This document shows, one piece after another, positions 7,487 through 14,767 of a stretch of 28,165 bases of DNA. A model generated the notes under the pieces. That model saw only the letters and a list, made by a program, of their open reading frames with translations. It was not told the DNA's origin and made no database searches. Position 1 is the stretch's first letter; each line of letters opens with the position of its first letter. The stretch comes from Lachnospiraceae bacterium UBA1683 (lineage in GTDB: Bacteria; Bacillota; Clostridia; Lachnospirales; Lachnospiraceae). The translations under genes were made by a program, and so were the position numbers. The stretch is from assembly GCA_002320245.1 (NCBI GenBank), contig DCKD01000062.1, positions 1 to 28,165 on the forward strand, read 5' to 3'.

Positions 7487-8450
7487 ACATCTTCCTTATC
7501 CTTTCCCGAATCATCTCATCCGGAAATTCATTCTGTTTTCCGGTCAGGATCATCCGCACCGTCTTAATTTCATTCTCCCTTGCAAGCAGGTATGCCACCA
7601 AAGGTCCCGCGGAAAAGGAGTTATATTTCTGTGGTTTCACCGCCTCAATCATGCGGTTATCACACCACCGCTCAAATACCGACGGCGATTCCTCCAGCGC
7701 CTGCGCGCCCTCTGCATAGACTGTACCCGCCAGATATTCCCGCAGTGCCTCCGCACCGGAAAGAGCTGCCGCCGCAAGCCGGTCCACATTTACGCTGTCA
7801 CATTCTGCCATCGCACGTTTCATGAAGTCCAGTGATTTCCCCGTCTTCTGCGCACGCACCGCAATCTTAATGTCCGCAAGCGCTACCGTGGATTCGGCAT
7901 AGGTTTGGATGATTTTCTCCGTAGACTCCTTCCCTGCACGGTAAATTGCCTCCAGTGCCGCACGGTCCACAATCACATCACAAAGCTGCCCGTCTCTTGT
8001 CTGGAGCAATGTCTCATAGGCTTCCTTTGCGACGGTCCCCATCTGCCCCGGCAGCCGTTCAAATGCCTTGTTCTCCACAATTGAGAGCATCTCCTGCCCC
8101 GGAACCAAACAGTCATCGTAGAAAATATTTTCATTCTTTACTTCCGTACAGACTTCCTTAATCGCCGCTTTCAGATTGTGATACAGTTTCGGATATGACA
8201 TCACATCAAACACAGACAAATCCGGGGCTGCATCGTGAATCACTTCCCACGTCTTTTCCTCTTCCCGCTTCAGGATTGCCTCTATGTCATTTCCGCACTC
8301 CGCATCTCCCCATCCTTTCTCGCTCAAAAGCTGAAGACACTGCTCCTCGTCTTTGCATGCAAGGAGCTGGTCCATCACAGAATCCGAAAGAAGCGCCGCC
8401 TCCAGCACACGGATGCGCGCAACCGCGTAAGTATACTCTAATTCATTCAC
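7479..8450 (-). CDS. ntpC: V-type ATP synthase/ATPase subunit C
   Basis: Subunit C (the d-type subunit of V-ATPases) is the funnel-shaped socket that joins the central stalk to the membrane ring. I start it at the GTG at 8450, giving 323 residues, because a textbook AGGAGG sits 7 bases before it and the protein then opens NELEYTYAVARIRVLEAALL, matching the family N-terminus. An upstream ATG at 8477 lacks any ribosome site, and the frame further upstream (to 8603) would overlap subunit E. It is nearly all alpha-helical and acidic. At its 3' end it overlaps subunit F by 8 bases. The GTG may lower its yield, which fits a single copy per complex, though that link is inference. Confidence 0.93.
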   Translation of the reverse strand: MNELEYTYAVARIRVLEAALLSDSVMDQLLACKDEEQCLQLLSEKGWGDAECGNDIEAILKREEEKTWEVIHDAAPDLSVFDVMSYPKLYHNLKAAIKEVCTEVKNENIFYDDCLVPGQEMLSIVENKAFERLPGQMGTVAKEAYETLLQTRDGQLCDVIVDRAALEAIYRAGKESTEKIIQTYAESTVALADIKIAVRAQKTGKSLDFMKRAMAECDSVNVDRLAAAALSGAEALREYLAGTVYAEGAQALEESPSVFERWCDNRMIEAVKPQKYNSFSAGPLVAYLLARENEIKTVRMILTGKQNEFPDEMIRERIRKMYV

Positions 8451-8490
8451 TTTCAACCCTCCTGGCTGCTTACTCATGTTTTTGTCGGGT

Positions 8491-9081
8491 CTAAAATAAT
8501 ACACTTTGCACGAAATCCGACAACTCGTCATGCTTTGCGTCAAACATCGCCCGAATGGTACAGTTCTCCTCGATTCCGCCATACACCAGAACGAAGCCGC
8601 CATCTATCTCTCTCGCCTCCCCGGCAATTGCCAGCGTGCCGCCCTTTTTCTTTGCAATTTCCTGAATCCCGGCCGCAAATGTATTTGGCAGCCGCGCACC
8701 ATCTGTTTCAGAAAAATATATCACTCCGTCCCCCGGCTGTACATACTGTTCCAGCATCTCTTTCAACATGGAAAAATACGCCTCCTCAGGCAAATGAACT
8801 ACCCGTTCATACGCTTTGTCAAGCACCTCAGCAATTAGTTCCTGCTTTGCCTTCAGAAGCGCTGTCTTCCGCTGCATTTCACAGGAAGAAACAATCCGCT
8901 CCTCATAATTTTTGACCGCGGTTCTGCTCTTTTCCTGCATCTTCTCATATTCGGCATCTATCTCCGCTTTTGCCTTTGCTTTGATATCTGCGGCATCCTC
9001 GGCCGCCTTCGCAAGACATTCATCCGCTCTGTGCCTGGCATCCTCAAGGATCTGACTTTTCATTTTGTCCAATCCACTCAT
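8491..9081 (-). CDS. ntpE: V-type ATP synthase/ATPase subunit E (peripheral stalk)
   Basis: Subunit E pairs with the small H/G-type subunit to make the stator stalks that hold the head still. From ATG 9081 the protein is 196 residues. The first half is a charged helix rich in Ala, Lys and Glu (AEDAADIKAKAKAEIDAEYEKMQEKS), the right-handed coiled-coil part. The second half is the globular head-binding domain ending IDGGFVLVYGGIEENCTIRAMFDAKHDEL. The ATG at 9081 is chosen over in-frame codons up to 9117 because GAGGTAG precedes it at good spacing. It lies 39 bases past the K gene. Confidence 0.94.
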   Translation of the reverse strand: MSGLDKMKSQILEDARHRADECLAKAAEDAADIKAKAKAEIDAEYEKMQEKSRTAVKNYEERIVSSCEMQRKTALLKAKQELIAEVLDKAYERVVHLPEEAYFSMLKEMLEQYVQPGDGVIYFSETDGARLPNTFAAGIQEIAKKKGGTLAIAGEAREIDGGFVLVYGGIEENCTIRAMFDAKHDELSDFVQSVLF

Positions 9082-9120
9082 TTTTCTACCTCGCTCTATT
9101 ACAACTCTCGCATTCACCGA

Positions 9121-9597
9121 TTATATCTGAATATTGCTGACTGCAAGGAACGAAATCAGCAGTGCCAGAATCGCATATGTCTCAACCATTGCCGGAAACA
9201 GCATTGCCTTACCAAACTGCTCTGGTTTCTTTGCCACGATTCCGATTGCCGCCGCCGCTGTTTTTCCCTGGGCTCTCGCAGAAATCAGTCCGACAATCCC
9301 AATCGGCAGACAGGCTCCCAGAATCATCAGTCCGGTCTGCACCGGCACATCCTGTACACCGCCGCCAAGCAGTCCGACCTTAGACAGCGTAACAAATCCG
9401 ATAATCAATCCGTAAAGTCCCTGTGTACCGGGAAGAAGCTGCATAATCAACACCTTTGCAAATTTACCCGGGTCCTCCGATACTACTCCTGACGCCGCCT
9501 GTCCGGCAATTCCGACGCCGATTGCAGAACCGGCCCCTGCAAGCAATACAGCCAATGCTGCTCCCAGAAGTGCATAAACAATACCTAACTTATCCAT
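9121..9597 (-). CDS. ntpK: V-type ATP synthase/ATPase subunit K (membrane rotor ring)
   Basis: Subunit K is the four-helix proteolipid that forms the ion-carrying rotor ring. It is 158 residues, two hairpins fused, as in Enterococcus hirae NtpK (156). The ion-binding residues known from the E. hirae structure are all present: Leu55, Thr58 and Gln59 in LLPGTQGLY (E. hirae 61, 64, 65), Gln110 in ARAQGKTA and Glu139 in AMVETYAIL, with Tyr62 for Tyr68. Only the second hairpin has the carboxylate. This set points to Na+ rather than H+ transport. The ribosome site GGAGG lies inside the end of the I gene, 5 bases away. Confidence 0.96.
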   Translation of the reverse strand: MDKLGIVYALLGAALAVLLAGAGSAIGVGIAGQAASGVVSEDPGKFAKVLIMQLLPGTQGLYGLIIGFVTLSKVGLLGGGVQDVPVQTGLMILGACLPIGIVGLISARAQGKTAAAAIGIVAKKPEQFGKAMLFPAMVETYAILALLISFLAVSNIQI

Positions 9598-9602
9598 AAA
9601 TC

Positions 9603-11615
9603 TTATTCCTCCTTAATATCTGCATATTTTGTATTCTCTCTGAACGGATGAAATGCCCTCCCGCCGCCTTCATAGAATTTTCCAAAGAACTCCACATATT
9701 GCAGACGGTTGGTGTGCACATAGGCACCCAGTAAATTAATCGCGATATTAAATGTATGCCCGACAATAAAGGCAAATATAAATAAAATCACACCAAACAC
9801 GCTCTTTCCGCCCATACTTCCCATCTGGTTGACAACCGATGCGATAACCCCGGTCGCAAGCCCAAGTGCAAGAAGTCTGGAATAGGAGAGCACATCACTT
9901 AGCCATCCTGTCACGTTATACAGGTCATAGGCTCCCAACGCAATCCGAAGCCCGAAGTTCCTGTTCGCCCTTCCCGACATCAGTACGATTCCCAATGCCC
10001 CGAAAATTGCAAGCCATTTTGCGAGACTGTTCAGAACCGGCGGGAACACAATTTCCGTCTGCGCAATCGATGCAAAAATATCACTCGGTATGAGCATTAA
10101 TACCAGACCAGTCAGCAATAAATACCAAAGCACGACATCACAGAAAAAGTCCATATATTTTTTATCCCGCAGGCACATATATCCTTTGATTCCAAGCCCC
10201 GTAAACAAATGAATCAGCCCAAACAGCATGGAATAAACCAATAGTTTCATCGGATTGTTCAGCGGGACGAACCACAACGCCGGGATTCCCACTTCGTGTC
10301 CGAAAAATGTTCTGGATACAACATTAATCACATCCCCGAAATACCCTCCAAACATCACTCCCCAGAATAATGTGGACAGCCCGCACCAGAAAAATAGCTG
10401 AATTGATTTCTTCATACTGCTTTCCATCCTTGGGAACTTCATTATCAGAACGCCACATACAATGGATACGATTGCTCCATATGCCGCATCTGACAGCATC
10501 AATCCGAAGAACAGCACATAAAAAACTGCCATAATGGAAGTCGGGTCCACCTCCCCCTTTTGCGGAAGGCCAAATGAACTCAGGATTCCTTCCGTGCTGG
10601 ATGCGAACGTATTATTCTCAAGCAGCACCGGAGGTTCCTCATCCTCCTTCACGTCTTCTATGTCAATCACACAGTCATATGCATGTTCCAACACACGCTG
10701 CACCTTCGCGACACATTTCTTCGGGATATACCCACTGATAAGAAATGTATTCTCCGACTGCGGAATCTCTCCCAACACTTCGTATTTATCTGCACGCACC
10801 CGGTAATAATCTGCCAGCAGGCGAATCTTCTCCCGCTTTCCGGCAAGTGCCGCCACAGCCTGTTCAATCTCCGTTATTCTGCTTTCCGTCTCCTGAATCT
10901 TCCTATCCAGCGCTTCGGTCTCCTGTGCCGGAGTCTTCGCAGTTTCCTGCTGGATTCTGGAAAATCCTTTGCTGCGGAGCGCTGTCTCCACCATCTGCTC
11001 ATCTGTCTTCAGGCAAACCACCGCCACACAGGTCATGTCCTGTCCGGAAGAGATGATGTGGACATCCACACCCTCGACATCCGGTGCATGTTCCACCAGA
11101 ATCTCATATACATCCTGCATATCCGCCATCCCCGGCAGGCTCCCCAGTATCACTGATGTATATTTTGTTGCGGATATATTCATCGGAATATCCAGCGGAA
11201 GCCACGGCACCAGACTTTCAATCCGGTTCTCCAGCTTCAGGATATCTGCCTTACACTCCGCCTTTTCCTTATCCAGTGCCTGTATCTGCCTGACCACGCG
11301 CAGCAGCTCCTCCCGATGTGCAACCACCTCGTTATGAATAGTGGTCTCCACAAGCTCCTTCCCCGCAAGAGATGACAGCATGGATCTCTTCTCCGGCGCA
11401 TATTCGTCCAGAAGTTCCAAAGCCCTGTCCGCTGCCGCAGCGGCTTTTTCAAAACTGCTTCTGGCATTCGCCGTATCCATCCGCCGGAAGTCTTCGTCAT
11501 CCTCCAGCACATGGTTGATTTCCATGACCCCCATGCTCTGGAGCTTTTCCAAAATGGCTTTTCGGTCTTTCTTCAACGCGCAGATACTGATTCGCTGCAT
11601 CTGCAATACCGCCAT
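9603..11615 (-). CDS. ntpI: V-type ATP synthase/ATPase subunit I (membrane stator)
   Basis: Subunit I (the a-type subunit) provides the half-channels through which ions reach the rotor ring and anchors the peripheral stalks. From ATG 11615 (AAAGGAGGG eight bases upstream) it is 670 residues, typical. The N-terminal half is soluble, with long coiled-coil segments (for example ETESRITEIEQAVAALAGKREK). The C-terminal half has about seven or eight membrane helices, beginning near FYVLFFGLMLSDAAYGAIVS and including the conserved arginine-bearing segment DVLSYSRLLALGLATGVIA. It precedes subunit K by 5 bases and follows the H gene after 72 bases. Confidence 0.96.
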   Translation of the reverse strand: MAVLQMQRISICALKKDRKAILEKLQSMGVMEINHVLEDDEDFRRMDTANARSSFEKAAAAADRALELLDEYAPEKRSMLSSLAGKELVETTIHNEVVAHREELLRVVRQIQALDKEKAECKADILKLENRIESLVPWLPLDIPMNISATKYTSVILGSLPGMADMQDVYEILVEHAPDVEGVDVHIISSGQDMTCVAVVCLKTDEQMVETALRSKGFSRIQQETAKTPAQETEALDRKIQETESRITEIEQAVAALAGKREKIRLLADYYRVRADKYEVLGEIPQSENTFLISGYIPKKCVAKVQRVLEHAYDCVIDIEDVKEDEEPPVLLENNTFASSTEGILSSFGLPQKGEVDPTSIMAVFYVLFFGLMLSDAAYGAIVSIVCGVLIMKFPRMESSMKKSIQLFFWCGLSTLFWGVMFGGYFGDVINVVSRTFFGHEVGIPALWFVPLNNPMKLLVYSMLFGLIHLFTGLGIKGYMCLRDKKYMDFFCDVVLWYLLLTGLVLMLIPSDIFASIAQTEIVFPPVLNSLAKWLAIFGALGIVLMSGRANRNFGLRIALGAYDLYNVTGWLSDVLSYSRLLALGLATGVIASVVNQMGSMGGKSVFGVILFIFAFIVGHTFNIAINLLGAYVHTNRLQYVEFFGKFYEGGGRAFHPFRENTKYADIKEE

Positions 11616-11687
11616 AATACAATCCCTCCTTTGCTGCATCTTCCCATCACAAGAATCTGCAAAATACTCCTGTATCCGGTTGATACA

Positions 11688-11996
11688 TTACACAAACCGG
11701 GATAGGACAAGGCTGACTGCCTGTTCTTCCTTCCCAGCCGCCAGTTCCTTCAGAGCCCTGACTTCCAATTCGATATCAGTCGCGTTCTGCCGCTGTATCT
11801 GTTCTCCTTTTTCCTTTGCCTCCGACATCGCTTTGTCTGCATACTGTCTCATGGCACTTCGCTGTTGTGCCCTGAATTCATCCGCCTCGCGGGATGCCTC
11901 CTCCACAAGCCGGCCGCACCGCTTTTGAGCGTCTTCTACCATAGCGTCCGCCTCTGCCTCGGTATCCCGGATTACCTGAATGGTTTCTTCTACCAT
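11688..11996 (-). CDS. ntpF: V-type ATP synthase/ATPase small stalk subunit (H/G type)
   Basis: This is the small partner of subunit E in the peripheral stalks (AhaH in archaea, NtpF in E. hirae), encoded first in the operon as is usual. From ATG 11996 it is 102 residues. The start is chosen because AAAGGCGGTGATT precedes it at 7 bases; a frame open to 12026 lacks this. Almost the whole protein is a charged helix with heptad-like spacing (VIRDTEAEADAMVEDAQKRC and SREADEFRAQQRSAMRQYAD), rich in Glu, Ala and Arg, as expected for a stator coiled coil. Sequence conservation in this family is low, so identification leans on position and composition. Confidence 0.85.
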   Translation of the reverse strand: MVEETIQVIRDTEAEADAMVEDAQKRCGRLVEEASREADEFRAQQRSAMRQYADKAMSEAKEKGEQIQRQNATDIELEVRALKELAAGKEEQAVSLVLSRFV

Positions 11997-12033
11997 ACTA
12001 TAATCACCGCCTTTCCTAAGGTACATGATGTTA

Positions 12034-12077
12034 GTGTCAAAAAGTCATGTCTTTTCATGCAAGCATGAAACACATGA
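12034..12077 (-). promoter_or_regulatory. Terminator-like hairpin in the V-ATPase leader
   Basis: On the minus strand a long stem forms between GTCATGT-G-TTTCATGC and GCATGAAA-AG-ACATGAC (15 pairs interrupted by one small bulge, 2-base loop). It is followed by CTTTTTG. The layout is stem then T-run, starting about 50 bases before the first V-ATPase gene. The upstream trmL gene already has its own terminator at 12267-12303, so this hairpin would act inside the V-ATPase leader as an attenuator or a backup terminator. No leader peptide or known riboswitch core was recognised. Confidence 0.55.
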
Positions 12078-12266
12078 CCCTTCGACCTTGGCATTGGTAC
12101 ATATGTTTAGAGTAGCACAATCACTAGTGAAAGTCTACAATCGTTTTGCAATTTTAAGGAACATATTTGTGCAAATGTTTCCATTTTTTAACATTTTTAC
12201 ATATGTTGTTTGTTCTGCCATATATAAATGTTTCTCCGATTCTCCTCTATCTCCTCTTAGTATGGC
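12078..12266. promoter_or_regulatory. Presumed V-ATPase promoter and control region
   Basis: This AT-rich stretch must hold the promoter of the nine-gene operon, yet no good -35/-10 pair is visible on the minus strand. The 8-base palindrome ACATATGT occurs twice, 100 bases apart (12099-12106, 12199-12206), and ATTTG-TG-CAAAT (12165-12176) is a third small inverted repeat. These could be regulator sites, and the poor promoter would fit activation by a regulator. This is inference only. Confidence 0.35.
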
Positions 12267-12303
12267 AAAAGAGGCGGTTGTTTATTCGTAAAACAACCAC
12301 CTC
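12267..12303 (-). terminator. Intrinsic terminator after trmL
   Basis: On the minus strand GAGGTGGTTGTTT (12303-12291) pairs with AAACAACCGCCTC (12283-12271), a 13-bp stem with one G-U pair and a 7-base loop, followed by TTTT. It begins 4 bases after the trmL stop and closes that transcript. Confidence 0.85.
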
Positions 12304-12306
12304 CTT

Positions 12307-12798
12307 CTACCATTCCAAATAGTGCAAATGCCCTTCCAGGTTCATCCCTGCAAACCGCTGCTGCCGCAGTGCCTCGTAAAGTACAACGGCAACGGAATTC
12401 CCAAGATTGAGTGAACGGATATCACCCACCATCGGAATCCGTATACAGTCTTCTTTGTGTTCCACCAGAATCTCTTCCGGGATACCGGCGCTTTCTTTTC
12501 CGAACATGATATAACAGTCCGGCTCGTAATTCACCTCGGTATACACCTTCTCCGCCTTCGTCGTCGCCATATATACCTTTGCCCCGGGGTTGCGCTCCAG
12601 AAAATCCTTGTAATCCACATACGTTGTTACATCCAAATCCTTCCAATAATCCATGCCCGCACGGCGCAGGGACTTTTCATCCAGACGGAATCCAAGCGGC
12701 TCAATGAGATGCAGGCGTGTGTTTGTCGCCACACAGGTCCTTCCGATGTTTCCTGTATTTGCCGGAATCTCCGGCTCTAATAATACGATATTCAGCAT
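12307..12798 (-). CDS. trmL: tRNA (cytidine/uridine(34)-2'-O)-methyltransferase TrmL
   Basis: TrmL is a SPOUT-fold enzyme that methylates the wobble ribose of leucine tRNAs using S-adenosylmethionine. From ATG 12798 (GGAGG 6 bases upstream) the protein is 163 residues, close to the 150-160 usual. It begins LNIVLLEPEIPANTGNIGRTC, the family signature, and contains MFGKESAGIPEEIL and, near the C-terminus, IRIPMVGDIRSLNLGNSVAV, which forms the trefoil-knot cofactor pocket. It follows the aminotransferase gene after 103 bases and may be co-transcribed with it. A clear terminator follows. Confidence 0.93.
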   Translation of the reverse strand: MLNIVLLEPEIPANTGNIGRTCVATNTRLHLIEPLGFRLDEKSLRRAGMDYWKDLDVTTYVDYKDFLERNPGAKVYMATTKAEKVYTEVNYEPDCYIMFGKESAGIPEEILVEHKEDCIRIPMVGDIRSLNLGNSVAVVLYEALRQQRFAGMNLEGHLHYLEW

Positions 12799-12901
12799 AT
12801 CAGCCTCCGTTTTTGATATCTTTTTACAGCAGGTAACAGGGCGGGGACGCCACACCGAGGAAATGTACGGCATTTTCGAGGTTGGCTCTGCATCGTTACC
12901 A

Positions 12902-14071
12902 TTATTTTTCGTTTCTTAGTTTCTGGATAAAGCGTCCGAGCCGTCCTAATGCCTCTTTCAGATCCTCCAGAGAATATGCGTAGGAGATTCGGAGGAATCC
13001 TTCGCCGCAATCACCGAATGCAGTGCCTGGAACGACTGCAACTTTTTCCTCATACAGCAGTCTTGTTGCAAATTCCTCAGAAGTCATACCGAACTCCTGA
13101 ATACTCGGGAATACATAAAATGCACCAAATGGCTCGAAGCATTCGAGTCCCATGCGGGCAAACTCATGCAGCAGGAAACGTCTTCTCTGGTTGTATGCCT
13201 TGCGCATCTCTTCCACCTCATCCTCACAATGCCTAAGCCCCTCCACGGCAGCATACTGACTGTTGGTTGGCGCGCACATAATCGCAAACTGGTGCAGTTT
13301 AATCATCTGCTCCAGAATCAGATGCGGTCCGCAACAATACCCCAGACGCCATCCGGTCATGGCAAAGCCCTTGGAAAACCCGTTGATGACAATGGTTCTG
13401 TCCCGCATTCCCTGCAGGCTTGCAATGGAAACATGTTTCCCCTTATAACTGAGCTCAGAATAGATTTCGTCCGAAAGCACATATAAATCATGCGCTTTTA
13501 CAAACTCTGCAATCGGCTCGAGGTCTTCCTGTGTCATAATCGAGCCGGTCGGATTATTGGGAAACGGCATAACGAGTACTTTCGTCTTCTCACTGACCAG
13601 CGGCTCCAAATCCTCCACCGTCAGTTTGAATTCATTTTCATGTTTCAATTCAACAATCACCGGAACTCCGTCCGCCATTACCGTACATGGCAGATAGGAC
13701 ACATAGCTTGGCTGTGGAATCAGCACTTCATCCCCTGCATCCAGCATACAACGCAGTGCCAAATCAATTGCCTCACTTCCCCCGACCGTGATAAGTGTCT
13801 CTGTCTTCGGATTGTAGCTGACATGAATCTTGCGTTCCAGATATTTACAGATTTCCTTTCTTAACTCCATCAAACCTGCATTGGAAGTGTAAAATGTCCT
13901 TCCACGCTCCAGAGAGAAGATTCCTTCTTCCCGGATTCTCCATGGAGTATCAAAATCAGGCTCGCCGACACCGAGCGAAATAACATCTTCCATCTCATTT
14001 GCCACATCAAAAAACCTGCGGATACCCGATGGCTCTACCTGTACGATTTTCTTTGATAATGGATTTCTCAT
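12902..14071 (-). CDS. PLP-dependent class I/II aminotransferase
   Basis: This is a fold-type I pyridoxal-phosphate aminotransferase of the aspartate aminotransferase superfamily. It has 389 residues, the usual size. The PLP lysine is K234 in NGFSKGFAMTGWRLGY, with NNPTG at 172-176, the PLP-ring aspartate in SDEIY (D201) and the substrate-carboxylate arginine in the C-terminal GFLRISYAYS. It resembles the PatA / aromatic-or-aspartate group, but the substrate cannot be read from sequence alone. Its ATG shares one base with the stop codon of the Lrp-type regulator upstream (TAATG), so the two are translationally coupled. The regulator may therefore sense the amino acid this enzyme handles. Confidence 0.92.
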   Translation of the reverse strand: MRNPLSKKIVQVEPSGIRRFFDVANEMEDVISLGVGEPDFDTPWRIREEGIFSLERGRTFYTSNAGLMELRKEICKYLERKIHVSYNPKTETLITVGGSEAIDLALRCMLDAGDEVLIPQPSYVSYLPCTVMADGVPVIVELKHENEFKLTVEDLEPLVSEKTKVLVMPFPNNPTGSIMTQEDLEPIAEFVKAHDLYVLSDEIYSELSYKGKHVSIASLQGMRDRTIVINGFSKGFAMTGWRLGYCCGPHLILEQMIKLHQFAIMCAPTNSQYAAVEGLRHCEDEVEEMRKAYNQRRRFLLHEFARMGLECFEPFGAFYVFPSIQEFGMTSEEFATRLLYEEKVAVVPGTAFGDCGEGFLRISYAYSLEDLKEALGRLGRFIQKLRNEK

Positions 14072-14571
14072 TACGGTGTCACCGCCATTCTGTCAGACCC
14101 CTTCTTCGGCAGCATAATCGTGCCGTGGTCTTTGTATTTCTTCAGTATAAAATGTGTTGCCGTACTGATGACGGAGTCTATCGGAGAAAGTTTCTCGGAC
14201 ACGAAAAGTGATACCTCCTTCAATGTCTTTCCTTCCAGTGTTACGAGCAAGTCATATCCGCCGGAAATTAAGTATACGGCGTTGACTTCCGGATAGTTGT
14301 AGATTCGCTCTGCAATCCGGTCAAATCCCTGATTGCGCTGCGGCGTCACACGCACCTCAATCAATGCCGTTACCTGTTCTGCGCCGGTCTTATCCCAGTT
14401 AATCATTGTGTGGTAGCCACAGATAATCTTTTCCTGCTCCATCTCTGTGACTTCATTTGCAACTTCCGCCTCTTCCACTCCAAGAAGAACTGCCAGTTCT
14501 CCCAAATCAATCCGGCTGTTCTTCTCAAGATTTTTTAATATTTCATTTCTCAGTTCCTGTTTTTTATCCAT
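14071..14571 (-). CDS. Lrp/AsnC-family transcriptional regulator
   Basis: Members of this family bind DNA as dimers to octamers and respond to amino acids. From ATG 14571 the protein is 166 residues. AGAGGG lies 7 bases upstream, whereas the open frame to 14637 adds residues that do not fit the family. The N-terminal winged helix (RNEILKNLEKNSRIDLGELAVLLG) is followed by the RAM ligand-binding domain (ALIEVRVTPQ, then VNAVYLISGGYDLLVTLEGKTL). It is coupled by a one-base overlap to the aminotransferase gene, a pairing common in Firmicutes and consistent with local control of that gene. Confidence 0.92.
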   Translation of the reverse strand: MDKKQELRNEILKNLEKNSRIDLGELAVLLGVEEAEVANEVTEMEQEKIICGYHTMINWDKTGAEQVTALIEVRVTPQRNQGFDRIAERIYNYPEVNAVYLISGGYDLLVTLEGKTLKEVSLFVSEKLSPIDSVISTATHFILKKYKDHGTIMLPKKGSDRMAVTP

Positions 14572-14767
14572 GATAATCCCTCTTTCTGCTGAATTTCCCA
14601 ACTCTTTATTCCCGCTGGCAACGAGCCAGACATCCATGCCTGCATGGATATTTGGCGACTGCCGCGAGGGGTGCTGAGTGCCTGTGGCACTCGTTTAGCA
14701 CGACCGAAGCGGAGCGCAGACCAAATTTCCCGCCCTTCGGGGCGTGTCAGATTTGATACTCCGTTGC
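14572..14767. repeat. Structured intergenic element
   Basis: Between the Lrp-type gene and the AIR-synthase-like gene lies a hairpin-rich stretch. GTGCT-GAGTGCC (14671-14682) pairs with GGCACTC-GTTT-AGCAC (14686-14701). CGCCC-TTCG-GGGCG (14731-14744) is a UUCG-type tetraloop hairpin, and CAAATTT / AGATTTG flank it with one mismatch. It is more GC-rich than usual for an intergenic region. It may hold the end of the VanW/AIR transcript, or be a dispersed repeat or small RNA. No T-run marks a classic terminator. Confidence 0.5.

Noticed and set aside
11237..11512. Short open frame within subunit I on the same strand
   Set aside because: It is an out-of-frame shadow of the subunit I gene with Arg/Trp-rich product and no ribosome site.
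12035..12040. Perfect TTGACA in the V-ATPase leader, possible -35 box
   Set aside because: A -10 box 17 bases downstream would fall on the ribosome binding site of the first gene, and none is visible there.
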